Of a stretch of 35,454 nt of DNA, positions 10,290 to 18,458 are shown one piece after another. This DNA comes from Parachlamydiales bacterium. Lineage in GTDB: Bacteria > Chlamydiota > Chlamydiia > Chlamydiales > Rhabdochlamydiaceae. Every line of letters starts with the position of its first letter. Position 1 is the first letter of the stretch. Where the stretch lies: assembly GCA_023265455.1 (NCBI GenBank), contig JAHFTQ010000003.1, positions 2,443-37,896 on the forward strand. The letters run 5' to 3'. A program made the translations under genes and the position numbers. The notes beneath the pieces are model-generated. The model saw nothing but the letters and a program-made list of their open reading frames with translations. It was not told the origin of the DNA and made no database searches.

Positions 10290-10298
10290 TGGTATAAT
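10290..10298 (+). promoter_or_regulatory. Extended -10 promoter for the 36-residue-repeat gene
   Basis: TGG-TATAAT is a perfect -10 box preceded by the TGn extension, which reduces the need for a -35 box (none is good here). Transcription would start near 10305, followed by AGGAG at 10314-10318 and TTG at 10324. The in-frame ATG at 10297 lies inside the -10 box and so could not be translated from this promoter. Confidence 0.55.
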
Positions 10299-10323
10299 GC
10301 TTGCCAAACCTATAGGAGTTCGC

Positions 10324-11595
10324 TTGACTCAATTAGACAGCTTAAATCGCTCAGTGTCGTCTTTACGATTCCAAACTTTTACACAGGTCTCATGGAAGAG
10401 TCCTGCTATAGCCATGGCTTTGCTATCTCTCATATTGGTCTATGCATCAAGAGAAAAAATACGGTCTTACTCAGTCAATTTTAATAGTGCTCAGGCAACA
10501 CTTCTTCAAAGGTTAGTCTTCAATTGCCTATGGTCCATGGGTCTTACCCATAAGGGAAGCCCAGCTTCAGCTCCAAATGTAGAGGAAACTCTTGTTGAAG
10601 AAAAATTTTTAGATTTGAATGCCATGCAGGCCTGCCTTGAAAGGGCCCTAGGGCATTTAAAAAATCTTGCAGCCGTTTTGAAATCTAACGGAGGAATTGA
10701 ACAAGATTCTCTTGATCATCTTTCTGAATCCTTAACAAAGACAAAATCACTCCATTATCCCCTTGAAAAACCCATTAATCAAGAAAATCTATTACAATGG
10801 AAGCTAGTTTTAGATGAATTTTTTAACCTTAAGACTAAGTTGACATTAGATGAAAATTCGGCTAATAGCAAGAATACTACAACCGATGCATATTGGCAAA
10901 TCCTGGCCAACCTTTCTAAGGAATTTGATCAAATACTCCCTATTTTAGCTGAAGCATTTTACCTATCTGGTGATAAAATTAATGCAATATCGATTATCAC
11001 AAAAATAGTCCACGCTACGAAAATTAAAGAGGCTTTCATTGCAAAAGTGGCTGAATGTTATTTCAACTTTTTCTCTCGCGATCCAGATAAAACCCTTGAG
11101 ACGATCAACCTGATCATCCACGATACGAAAACCAAAGAGGCTCTCATCGCCAAAGTAGCCGAGCATTATTACGACTTTCCCTCTCGTGATCTAGATAAAG
11201 CTCTCAAGACGATCAACCTGATCATCCACGATACGAAAACCAAAGAGGCCTTCATTACCAAGGTCGCTGAACATTATTACCACTTTATCCCTCTTGATCT
11301 AGATAAAGCTCTCAAGACGATCAACCTGATCATCCACGATACGAAAACCAAAGAGGCTTTCATTGCCAAAGTCGCTGAACATTACTTCAACCTTAGCCCT
11401 TGTGATCTAGATAAAGCGCTCAATACGATCAGCCTGATCGTCCATGATACAAAAACCAAAGAAGCTTTTATCGCCAAGGTCGCTGAAGAATACTACACAC
11501 TTAGAGATCGTGATAAATTTTCTAAAACAATCAAAATGATAGTGCACGATAAGGAAACCAAAAATGCTTTCAGACTAAAGTTGGTACACCTTTAA
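10324..11595 (+). CDS. Membrane-anchored protein with 36-residue helical repeats (unknown function)
   Basis: About 423 residues from a TTG with AGGAG five bases upstream; an in-frame ATG at 10297 falls in the -10 box and is unlikely. One hydrophobic segment near residues 25-40 (AIAMALLSLILVYAS) is followed by a helical middle part. Then come about five tandem 36-residue repeats from residue ~225 to the end, with consensus TKTKEAFIAKVAEHYY and DLDKALKTINLIIHD. Repeat DNA at about 11080-11480 is nearly identical between units. The helix-turn-helix periodicity resembles TPR-type solenoids, usually protein-binding. N-terminal layout recalls the two large helical paralogues at 21690 and 25092. Function not recognised. 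Confidence 0.75.
   Translation: MTQLDSLNRSVSSLRFQTFTQVSWKSPAIAMALLSLILVYASREKIRSYSVNFNSAQATLLQRLVFNCLWSMGLTHKGSPASAPNVEETLVEEKFLDLNAMQACLERALGHLKNLAAVLKSNGGIEQDSLDHLSESLTKTKSLHYPLEKPINQENLLQWKLVLDEFFNLKTKLTLDENSANSKNTTTDAYWQILANLSKEFDQILPILAEAFYLSGDKINAISIITKIVHATKIKEAFIAKVAECYFNFFSRDPDKTLETINLIIHDTKTKEALIAKVAEHYYDFPSRDLDKALKTINLIIHDTKTKEAFITKVAEHYYHFIPLDLDKALKTINLIIHDTKTKEAFIAKVAEHYFNLSPCDLDKALNTISLIVHDTKTKEAFIAKVAEEYYTLRDRDKFSKTIKMIVHDKETKNAFRLKLVHL
11000..11560 (+). repeat. ~108-bp tandem coding repeats (36-aa units)
   Basis: About five consecutive units with a 108-bp period. The phrase atcatccacgatacgaaaac recurs almost unchanged in successive units. All units are in frame, which points to protein solenoid expansion rather than a CRISPR or noncoding array. 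Confidence 0.8.
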
Positions 11596-11610
11596 AAATT
11601 CTTTATGAAT

Positions 11611-11639
11611 TGTGGGGAAATCAGCGGTTTCTTAGGATA
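11611..11639 (+). promoter_or_regulatory. Putative sigma70-type promoter upstream of the 205-aa gene
   Basis: TTGTGG and TAGGAT are separated by 17 bp, and the -10 lies about 35 bp before the ATG at 11671. Moderate match to consensus only. Confidence 0.35.
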
Positions 11640-11670
11640 GTATCGGATAACTCCTAACAAAAAGGTAAAT

Positions 11671-12288
11671 ATGACTGCTGCTGTTGCTGGTATTCAGACT
11701 GCTGAAATTGTCGAGAAGGTTTTAACTGAACCCCAACATGTTCGTGAAAAAAAGATCCAAGAAATTTTCAATTCTATCACCACAAACCGTCTTTCTCTAG
11801 AGAAACTGCGCGATGAAATGACGTTCGTAAGGGATTTAAATGTGATGAATGTTCTCAGTAGCGAAATTGGAAAAATTGACATCGAAATCACCAAGATAGC
11901 TATAGAGCATTCAACTCTAAAGCATCTTTTGAAGGATGAAGAGGCTACCTGCAATTTGATGCAAAGAGGCCTCACTAACTTTATCCAGGACAGCCTAGAA
12001 GTCGAGCAAAAGCTCATCCCACAGACAAAACAATTATTGGAAAAAACCGATCAGAGCGATCCTGAAGCGGCCCGTCTACTCGAATCTCATGCGTATATCT
12101 ATGCCAAATTCGCTGACCAGGGAAAGTCGTTGGAAAAAATAGCCAGCAAAGCACTTAATCAAGCGGCAGGAAAGGTCTATCCTTTGTTTCTGAACTGGCA
12201 GAAAATACAAGAGCATTGCGCAAAATCTGATGTTCACCCTTTTTCCAAGGACTTCGAAAGACGATGCCGTTTAATTTACTTGGCGTGA
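11671..12288 (+). CDS. Hypothetical helical/coiled-coil protein (205 aa)
   Basis: Not recognised. The protein is charged and predicted by eye to be largely alpha-helical, with heptad-like stretches (EKLRDEMTFVRDLNVMNVLS and EIGKIDIEITKIAIEHSTLK). It has no signal peptide or membrane segment. The ATG at 11671 is preceded by AAAGGT seven bases upstream and by a plausible promoter (TTGTGG, 17 bp, TAGGAT). The leader ending in ggtaaatATG resembles the aggtaaaagATG leaders of the large helical paralogues at 21690 and 25092, so shared regulation is possible. It lies between the repeat protein and valS in an accessory insertion. Confidence 0.65.
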   Translation: MTAAVAGIQTAEIVEKVLTEPQHVREKKIQEIFNSITTNRLSLEKLRDEMTFVRDLNVMNVLSSEIGKIDIEITKIAIEHSTLKHLLKDEEATCNLMQRGLTNFIQDSLEVEQKLIPQTKQLLEKTDQSDPEAARLLESHAYIYAKFADQGKSLEKIASKALNQAAGKVYPLFLNWQKIQEHCAKSDVHPFSKDFERRCRLIYLA

Positions 12289-12318
12289 TGTCCATCTCTT
12301 TGGTACATTCTAGACTCT

Positions 12319-15120
12319 ATGGAAGAAATCCCTAAGGCTTACGAGCCTAAAGATGTTGAGGAAAAGCAGTACCAGTTTTGGGAGCGTGGCGGGTTTTTCA
12401 AAGCGCGCTCTTCAACTTCAAAAAAAACTTATACGATTGTGATCCCTCCACCTAATGTGACGGGGGTCTTGCATATGGGCCATGCGCTCGTCAATACCTT
12501 GCAAGACATTTTAATCCGTTGGAAACGGATGTGCGGCTACGAAGCTCTTTGGGTCCCTGGAACCGACCATGCAGGAATTGCCACGCAGACCGTTGTTGAG
12601 CGCCACCTCATGAAAACGCTAGGCAAACGGCGGACCGATTTTAGCCGTGAAGAGTTTCTCGAGCACGTCTGGAAGTGGAAGACTCAAAGTGAAGAGCAGA
12701 TTCTTAACCAGATCAAACGGGTAGGCTGCTCGTGCGATTGGGATAGACTGGCCTTTACAATGGACGAGCCTCGTTCGAAAGCCGTCAGAACCATGTTCAA
12801 AAAAATGTTCGACGATGGGCTCATCTACCGCGGCGACTACCTGGTCAACTGGGATCCTATCACTCAAACGGCGCTGGCCGATGATGAAGTCGAATACGAA
12901 GAGCGCGAGTCTTTTCTCTATTATATTCGCTATCCCTTGCTAGATAGCGACCAATCCCTTGTCATTGCCACTGTCCGTCCTGAGACACTCCTGGGCGATA
13001 CCGCTGTCGCTGTCTCTCCCGAAGATATCCGGTATCAACTCTATATCGGAAAACAAATCAAAGTTCCGATCACTCACCGGCAAGTCCCCATTATCGGCGA
13101 TGCTTTGATCGATCCTAAGTTCGGTACAGGCGTTGTCAAAGTCACTCCTGCCCATGATGCCAATGACTATGCGATGGCTGAGCGCCACCACCTTCCCATG
13201 ATCAATATTCTGACCCCCGACGGAAAAATCAATGGCAATGGAGGGGAATTTGAAGGACTTTCGGTTGAACAGGCCCGCCAAAAAATTGTCGAAAAACTTA
13301 AAACCCTAGGTCTTTTAGAAAAAGTTGAAAAATACAACCACCGTGTAGGAGTCTCCTACCGCTCCAAAGCTGTGATCGAACCCTATCTTTCTAAGCAGTG
13401 GTTTGTCAAAACCTCCCACTTCAAAAGCCAGCTCATCGACCTGGTGCAAGCGAAAAAAGTCCGCCTCATCCCTGAGAACTTTGAAAACACCTATTTTCAT
13501 TGGATCCACAACTTGCGTGACTGGTGCATCTCACGCCAACTGTGGTGGGGGCATCGCATCCCGATCTGGTATCGTAAAGACGACCCCTCCGTCATGGTCT
13601 GCTCCGCAGATGAAAACGGCCCTCCTGAAGTCGTTAAAGATCCCTCTTTGTGGGTCCAAGATGCCGACGTGCTCGACACCTGGTTTTCATCGGCCTTATG
13701 GCCGTTTAGCGTCCTAGGATGGCCTGAGCCCACCCCTGATTTGAAGACCTTTTACCCCACCTCTGTTCTAGTCACCGGTCACGATATTTTATTTTTCTGG
13801 GTGGCCCGGATGATCATGATGGGAGATTACGTCTTCAATACCCCACCCTTTTCCACGGTTTTTCTCCACGGTCTCATCTTCGGAAAATCGTACTGGAGAC
13901 ATCAAGCTGATGGCTCCATTGCTTACCTCTCTTCACAAGAGCGTCAATCCTACGATCTGGGCCAAGCACTTCCCTCCGAAGTCCAAAGCCGTTGGGAAAA
14001 GATGTCGAAATCCAAAGGCAACATCATCGATCCCTTAGAAATCATCGATTCTTTTGGGGCTGATGCGATGCGGATGGCACTAGCAGCCTCTGCCACCCAT
14101 GCTCGGCAAATCGACCTTGACCGCCGCCGCTTTGAAGAGTTCAAGAACTTCGCAAATAAAGTGTGGAACGGCGCTCGCTTTGTCTTTCTTAACCTTGAAA
14201 ATCTCGAAATCGGCTCCGGTATCGATCTCAAGCTCTTGGGACTCGAAGATCGGTGGATGCTCTCTCGTCTCAATCGCATCATTGAAGAAGTCGGCGCCTC
14301 TCTCAATGAATACGCCTTTGATAAAGCCGCACTTTCTGCCTACGATTTCTTTTGGAAAGAGTTTTGTGCTTACTATGTCGAGATTGCTAAACCCATTCTC
14401 TTTGGAAAACGGGGATCTCCTGAAGAAAAAAGTAATAAACAGAAGATCTTACTCGTCGTCTTATGCTGCGCCATCCGTCTCCTCCATCCAATGGCGCCCT
14501 TTATTACAGAAGAGCTATTCCAGCTTTTAAAAAGTCGATTTCCAACCCTTATTAAAACCGAAGATCCCTACACTCAAGAAACACTTGAAGCTCTGCAAGC
14601 GCCTGCCTGCATTGTCTCTCTCTATCCCAAAGTGATCCGGGAAATCGACATGGACCCCGCCGTCGAAGACGAGTTTGCAGCGATTGATACACTCGTTCAT
14701 GCCATCCGCAATATCCGCGCAGAGATGCAAGTTCCTCCAGGAACCGCAACAACAGTTCTCCTCATCGGCCCTGAAGAGCGGCTCGCCTTCGTCCGCAAAC
14801 ATCAAACGATTTTACAAGCCTTGGTTCGTTTAGAGAGCCTCTCATTTTCCACTGAAGACTCTGCCCCCTCTTCAGCCTCGACGGCCTTTGCGTGCAATCT
14901 CAAAATTGCCATTCCTCTTCCTGCCGAAGTGCGAGAAAAAGAAAAAGCCCGCCTTACCAAAGAACAGAGCAAGCTCATCGAGCAACAGCAGACGACTCTT
15001 GCAAAGCTTGGCAACCCTGATTTTGTGACAAAGGCTCCTCCTCAACTCGTCGATAAAATGCGCTCTCAACTCGAGCAGATTGAAAAAGAGCTTTTCGAAC
15101 TCTCAAAAAAACTCAGCTAA
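12319..15120 (+). CDS. valS: Valyl-tRNA synthetase
   Basis: Charges tRNA-Val and edits mischarged threonine; cytosolic class Ia synthetase. The HIGH motif is PPPNVTGVLHMGHAL (HMGH at 52-55), KMSKS is at 561-565, the editing (CP1) domain includes TVRPETLLGDTAVAV, and GTDHAGIATQ and WCISRQLWWGHRIP are present. The last ~60 residues are a Lys/Glu-rich coiled coil, as usual for bacterial ValRS. The 933-residue length is normal. The ATG at 12319 has no clear ribosome binding site, but MEEIPKAYEPKDVEEKQYQFW is a typical ValRS start. In Chlamydia valS directly follows pknD; here three genes are inserted. Confidence 0.97.
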   Translation: MEEIPKAYEPKDVEEKQYQFWERGGFFKARSSTSKKTYTIVIPPPNVTGVLHMGHALVNTLQDILIRWKRMCGYEALWVPGTDHAGIATQTVVERHLMKTLGKRRTDFSREEFLEHVWKWKTQSEEQILNQIKRVGCSCDWDRLAFTMDEPRSKAVRTMFKKMFDDGLIYRGDYLVNWDPITQTALADDEVEYEERESFLYYIRYPLLDSDQSLVIATVRPETLLGDTAVAVSPEDIRYQLYIGKQIKVPITHRQVPIIGDALIDPKFGTGVVKVTPAHDANDYAMAERHHLPMINILTPDGKINGNGGEFEGLSVEQARQKIVEKLKTLGLLEKVEKYNHRVGVSYRSKAVIEPYLSKQWFVKTSHFKSQLIDLVQAKKVRLIPENFENTYFHWIHNLRDWCISRQLWWGHRIPIWYRKDDPSVMVCSADENGPPEVVKDPSLWVQDADVLDTWFSSALWPFSVLGWPEPTPDLKTFYPTSVLVTGHDILFFWVARMIMMGDYVFNTPPFSTVFLHGLIFGKSYWRHQADGSIAYLSSQERQSYDLGQALPSEVQSRWEKMSKSKGNIIDPLEIIDSFGADAMRMALAASATHARQIDLDRRRFEEFKNFANKVWNGARFVFLNLENLEIGSGIDLKLLGLEDRWMLSRLNRIIEEVGASLNEYAFDKAALSAYDFFWKEFCAYYVEIAKPILFGKRGSPEEKSNKQKILLVVLCCAIRLLHPMAPFITEELFQLLKSRFPTLIKTEDPYTQETLEALQAPACIVSLYPKVIREIDMDPAVEDEFAAIDTLVHAIRNIRAEMQVPPGTATTVLLIGPEERLAFVRKHQTILQALVRLESLSFSTEDSAPSSASTAFACNLKIAIPLPAEVREKEKARLTKEQSKLIEQQQTTLAKLGNPDFVTKAPPQLVDKMRSQLEQIEKELFELSKKLS

Positions 15121-15185
15121 ACTCTGGTTTGAAAATCCTACTTTTGCTAGATTTTTCTTTAAATTTAACTTTGAGGTTTTTGATT

Positions 15186-15554
15186 ATGGGTGGCATTGCT
15201 CTTCGGCATGTAGGTCTAAGCGCTCTCGTAGGTTTTACAATCAGCAAATGTTTTGCCAAATCCACACATCCTGTCACGATGGCAGCATTATCTGCTCTCT
15301 ACTATGTAGCTGACACTCTCAGGGAAAAGTATTTAAGACGCCAATCTGTTTTTAAGCTACTAGGAAAACATAAATATGATGCCTTAGGCCTCGTTCATGC
15401 TATTTTCACCACCTTAGTGTTGAGTTACTTGGGTCAAAAATTAAGTAGAACAAAACCTCCTTATGCAGAGATTGCCTCGACTCTGATCTTTAGCCACTTG
15501 AGCTCTCAGTTGCTTATAAAAGGAATACAAATTTGGAATCCAAAAAAAACTTGA
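15186..15554 (+). CDS. Small hydrophobic membrane protein (unknown)
   Basis: About 122 residues with several hydrophobic stretches (IALRHVGLSALVGFTISKC, TMAALSALYYVAD, ALGLVHAIFTTLVLSYLG, STLIFSHLSSQLLI), so probably a three- or four-helix inner-membrane protein. I chose the ATG at 15186 because GAGG lies nine bases upstream. The frame could be extended to a TTG at 15129, but that has no ribosome binding site and starts 8 bp after the valS stop. I do not recognise a family. It lies just upstream of the sugar-transferase cluster, 51 bp away. Confidence 0.6.
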   Translation: MGGIALRHVGLSALVGFTISKCFAKSTHPVTMAALSALYYVADTLREKYLRRQSVFKLLGKHKYDALGLVHAIFTTLVLSYLGQKLSRTKPPYAEIASTLIFSHLSSQLLIKGIQIWNPKKT

Positions 15555-15567
15555 AGATCGGCCGCAT

Positions 15568-15599
15568 TTGCAATTAATCGGATAAAAAGATATATCTTT
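15568..15599 (+). promoter_or_regulatory. Possible promoter with 14-bp palindrome before the sugar-transferase cluster
   Basis: TTGCAA and TATATC are separated by 17 bp, and the -10 sits within the perfect palindrome AAAGATATATCTTT (15586-15599). ATGs follow at 15601 and 15606, so a transcript from here would be almost leaderless. It could be an operator overlapping a promoter, or chance in AT-rich DNA. Confidence 0.3.
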
Positions 15600-15605
15600 A
15601 ATGCT

Positions 15606-16208
15606 ATGAAGCGGATATTTGATATTATTTTTAGTCTTTGTGCAATGATTTGCTTTCTTCCTTTGGGAATACTCATTGCTATTTTCATTAAAATCACATC
15701 CGTAGGCCCGGTCTTTTACTCCTCTAAAAGGGTCGGGAAAGACGGCGCTACAATCTATTGCTGGAAATTCCGCACTATGTGCCTGAATGCCGATCAGATG
15801 CTGGCAGATATTCTGGCTCAAGACCCCGTTCTGAGACTAGAGTGGGACACCTATTATAAATTGAAGGACGACCCCCGTATCAGCAGCGTCGGAAGGTTTT
15901 TAAGAAAAACATCTCTCGATGAATTTCCTCAATTTTGGAATGTTTTAAGGGGGGATTTAAGTGTTGTAGGCCCAAGACCTGTGACCGAAGAAGAGATCCA
16001 AAAATACTTTGGCGCTAAAGCCTCTAAAATTTTATCTGTGAGACCAGGTCTTACAGGAATCTGGCAAACTTCGGGGCGCAATTTACTCACCTTCGAAGAA
16101 AGACTTCGGTTAGAGGAAAGCTACATCGACAAGCAGTCGCTATCCTTGGATTTACAGATCATTTGCAAAACAATACCCGCTATTTTTCTATCTAAAGGAG
16201 CGTTTTAG
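15606..16208 (+). CDS. Bacterial sugar transferase (undecaprenyl-phosphate sugar phosphotransferase, WcaJ/PglC-like)
   Basis: Initiates glycan assembly by moving a sugar-phosphate from a UDP-sugar onto a polyprenyl phosphate at the inner membrane (family knowledge). An N-terminal hydrophobic segment (FSLCAMICFLPLGILIAIFI) acts as re-entrant or membrane anchor. Next come KRVGKDG and WKFRTM, the catalytic-region DEFPQFWNVLRGDLSVVGPRP and the C-terminal RPGLTGIWQTSGR, all signatures of the small monotopic phosphoglycosyl transferases. The 200-residue length fits the minimal catalytic form. The galE-type gene begins at the very next base after its stop, so the two are co-translated. The exact sugar is unknown. 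Confidence 0.92.
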   Translation: MKRIFDIIFSLCAMICFLPLGILIAIFIKITSVGPVFYSSKRVGKDGATIYCWKFRTMCLNADQMLADILAQDPVLRLEWDTYYKLKDDPRISSVGRFLRKTSLDEFPQFWNVLRGDLSVVGPRPVTEEEIQKYFGAKASKILSVRPGLTGIWQTSGRNLLTFEERLRLEESYIDKQSLSLDLQIICKTIPAIFLSKGAF

Positions 16209-17156
16209 TTGACAGTTCTCGTCGTGGGTGGCGCTGGCTACATCGGAAGCCACGTCTGTAAACAGTTAAGCGCATCGGGATTTTCACCCGTCGTTTATGA
16301 CAACTTGCAAAGTGGCCACAAAGAAGCCGTTAAGTGGGGCACTCTTGTTGAAGGCGATCTCTTGGATGAACAGACTTTAGAAAAAGCCTTTAAAAGCCAC
16401 TCCCCTACCGCTGTCATTCACCTCGCTTCAGAGATCGACTGCCGCGAATCTGCCATTGATCCTGGAAAATTCTATCGAAATAATGTTGTTGGTTCATTGA
16501 CCCTTCTCCAGGTTATGGCATGTTGTAAGGTTCAGGCGCTCGTCTTCTCCAGCACTGCTGCCGTCTACGGCATGCCTAACCAAATTCCTATTACAGAAGA
16601 CCACCCTTGCCAACCGATCAACGTCTATGGAAAAACTAAGAAAATGGTCGAAGAGATGTTACCCGATTTCTTCAAAGCCCACCAAATGAGATCCGTCTCA
16701 CTGAGATATTTTAATGCGGCAGGAGCCGACTCTAGCGGCTTGATTGGAGAAGCCCACCGCCATGAAACCCATCTGATCCCCCTGGCGATCCTGGCAGCGC
16801 TTGGCAAAAAGCCGCAGCTGCAAATTTTCGGGGACGGCACAGCCATTAGGGACTATGTCCATGTCACAGATCTTGCGATGGCTCACGTGAAGGCGCTGCA
16901 GTGGTTACTTAAAGGAGGAGAGAGCCTTACACTGAACCTGGGGAGTGGCCGCGGATATTCGGTACAAGAGGTAATTGCGATGGTTGAAAAGCAGTCGGGA
17001 AAACCTGTCCCCCATCAGAAGATAGCGAAAAACCCCTCCGACCCCGATGCCTTAGTTGCCTCCATTGAAAAAGCTCGAAAGCTTTTGGATTGGACACCCG
17101 AACATAGCGAACTGAGTGAAATTGTCTCAACCGCTCTAAGATGGCATAGCATATGA
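16209..17156 (+). CDS. galE: UDP-glucose 4-epimerase (NAD-dependent epimerase/dehydratase)
   Basis: Interconverts UDP-glucose and UDP-galactose (or the N-acetyl forms) with bound NAD. The Rossmann motif VVGGAGYIGSH is at 5-15, the catalytic Ser/Thr in SSTAAVYG near 116, and the YxxxK pair is Y140/K144 (VYGKTKK). GDGTAIRDYVHVTDLA is diagnostic of GalE. The 315-residue length is slightly short. The start is TTG directly behind the stop of the sugar transferase, with AAAGGAG eight bases upstream. The gene overlaps the next one by 4 bp (ATGA). It presumably supplies the sugar nucleotide for the upstream transferase. Confidence 0.92.
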   Translation: MTVLVVGGAGYIGSHVCKQLSASGFSPVVYDNLQSGHKEAVKWGTLVEGDLLDEQTLEKAFKSHSPTAVIHLASEIDCRESAIDPGKFYRNNVVGSLTLLQVMACCKVQALVFSSTAAVYGMPNQIPITEDHPCQPINVYGKTKKMVEEMLPDFFKAHQMRSVSLRYFNAAGADSSGLIGEAHRHETHLIPLAILAALGKKPQLQIFGDGTAIRDYVHVTDLAMAHVKALQWLLKGGESLTLNLGSGRGYSVQEVIAMVEKQSGKPVPHQKIAKNPSDPDALVASIEKARKLLDWTPEHSELSEIVSTALRWHSI

Positions 17157-17689
17157 AATCAGTTCCTTTATACATCCCCTTTTGCTTAGCACTCGCAGCC
17201 GCTCTATTTTGCAGTGCGGGCTTTCCCGCTCTTCACCTCAGTTTTTTTGCTCCCTTTTTAGCTCTGGCTTATTACACCGCCCCTTTTTCTAAATCGCTTT
17301 GGATCTCGCTCGGTTGCGGGGTCATCCTCGATCTCATCTCATCGGAGTTTCGTTTTGGGCTGATGACTCTTACATGGGCGCTCACAACGCTTTTAGTTTA
17401 CAAACAAAAGAAACATTTTTTCGAAGACAAACCCCTAGCGCTATCGCTTTTTACTGCCGTCATTGCCGCCGTCTCTACAACCCTAGAGCTCACGACGATC
17501 TATCTCTTTGACCGAGGTCTTTCTATTTCGTTTGCCAGCGCATGCATAGATACCCTTCTCATGTCAGCTGTTGATGGCCTTTATGCTTTTTTATGGTTTA
17601 CATGCCCTCTGAAGTTGTATAAATACATTAAAAAGGTTGGATGGAGAGGGCTTTTCCCCAAAATTAAGCATGAAGAAGAACAAGGATAA
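17153..17689 (+). CDS. Multi-pass membrane protein, MreD-like
   Basis: 178 residues with about five hydrophobic helices and a cytoplasmic charged tail (KYIKKVGWRGLFPKIKHEEE). The segment GCGVILDLISSEFRFGLMTL fits the G-x3-D-L...-x-G-L pattern of rod-shape MreD proteins, and length and helix count also fit. I infer a possible link to envelope or septal peptidoglycan synthesis, but no MreB or MreC is nearby. It could be an unrelated membrane protein. It overlaps galE by 4 bp at its start and the phosphatase gene at its end, so it is part of the same operon. Confidence 0.45.
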   Translation: MKSVPLYIPFCLALAAALFCSAGFPALHLSFFAPFLALAYYTAPFSKSLWISLGCGVILDLISSEFRFGLMTLTWALTTLLVYKQKKHFFEDKPLALSLFTAVIAAVSTTLELTTIYLFDRGLSISFASACIDTLLMSAVDGLYAFLWFTCPLKLYKYIKKVGWRGLFPKIKHEEEQG

Positions 17690-18458
17690 TCAAGAGTTTC
17701 TCAATACTGCAATCCAAGTCGCCCTCCAAGCTGGAGCTCTTCTGCGAAAAGGGTTTGATACCACCTTCGAAATCACCTCCAAACCCGGCCGCCACAACCT
17801 TGTCACCGAGTATGATAAAGCCGCTGAAGACTGCATCCTAACAACTTTGATGAAACGGTTTCCCGATCACGGCTTTATCGGAGAAGAGCAAGGACATACA
17901 AGACAAGGAGAGGTGACCTGGATTGTCGATCCCCTTGATGGAACCGTCAACTTTGCCCATGGAGTTCCTCTTTTCTGCGTCAGCATTGCAGTGGCTGTTC
18001 AAGAAGAGATCGTTGCCAGTGCTGTCTTCCAACCCATGACTCAGGAGCTTTTTTGGGCTTTAAAAGACCATGGCGCCTTTCTCAATGGCAAACCGCTGCA
18101 TGTCTCGACGAATGCCTCTTTCCAAGACGCTTTTGTCACCACAGGATTTCCCTATAACGTCGAGGAAGATCCTCTCCACTGTATTGAGACCTTTTCCTCT
18201 TTCTTAAGAAAAGGCATTCCCATCCGCCGCCTGGGCTCTGCAGCCATTGATATGGCTTACGTCGCCGCAGGCAGATTCGATGCTTACTGGGAAGCTAGTT
18301 TACAACCGTGGGATTTTGCCGGAAGCCTCCTTCTCATTGAAGAAGCCGGAGGAACTGTCACCCAATACGACGGATCTCCCTGTAAAATTTTTCAACCCAG
18401 CTCTATCTTGGCAACGAATCAGCACCTCCACGCTGTTCTTCAAAAGGAGTTGCAGTGA
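17670..18458 (+). CDS. Inositol-monophosphatase family phosphatase (SuhB/CysQ-like)
   Basis: Mg2+-dependent sugar-phosphate or nucleotide (PAP) phosphatase by family. The metal-binding motifs are clear: GEEQG, then WIVDPLDGTVNFAHG (the DPxDGT signature), and WDFAGSLLLIEEAGG near the C-terminus (WDxAxG). About 262 residues, normal for the family. The frame can be opened at a TTG at 17637, but I prefer the ATG at 17670 because the family fold starts just after it (EFLNTAIQVALQAGALL). It overlaps the previous gene by 20 bp and the next by 4 bp. Whether it acts on inositol phosphate, PAP or FBP cannot be told. Confidence 0.9.
   Translation: MKKNKDNQEFLNTAIQVALQAGALLRKGFDTTFEITSKPGRHNLVTEYDKAAEDCILTTLMKRFPDHGFIGEEQGHTRQGEVTWIVDPLDGTVNFAHGVPLFCVSIAVAVQEEIVASAVFQPMTQELFWALKDHGAFLNGKPLHVSTNASFQDAFVTTGFPYNVEEDPLHCIETFSSFLRKGIPIRRLGSAAIDMAYVAAGRFDAYWEASLQPWDFAGSLLLIEEAGGTVTQYDGSPCKIFQPSSILATNQHLHAVLQKELQ

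Noticed and set aside
9960..10290. tRNA or small RNA gene in the AT-rich spacer
   Set aside because: No cloverleaf arms, CCA-adjacent stem or strong hairpin could be found by eye.
10297..10323. ATG start for the 36-residue-repeat gene at 10297
   Set aside because: It falls within the TATAAT box, whereas TTG at 10324 has AGGAG at proper distance.
12319..15120. Isoleucyl- or leucyl-tRNA synthetase instead of valyl
   Set aside because: PPPNVTGVLHMGHA, GTDHAGIATQ and the C-terminal coiled coil are the ValRS pattern.
15129..15185. N-terminal extension of the small membrane protein from a TTG
   Set aside because: No ribosome binding site, and the ATG at 15186 has GAGG nine bases upstream.
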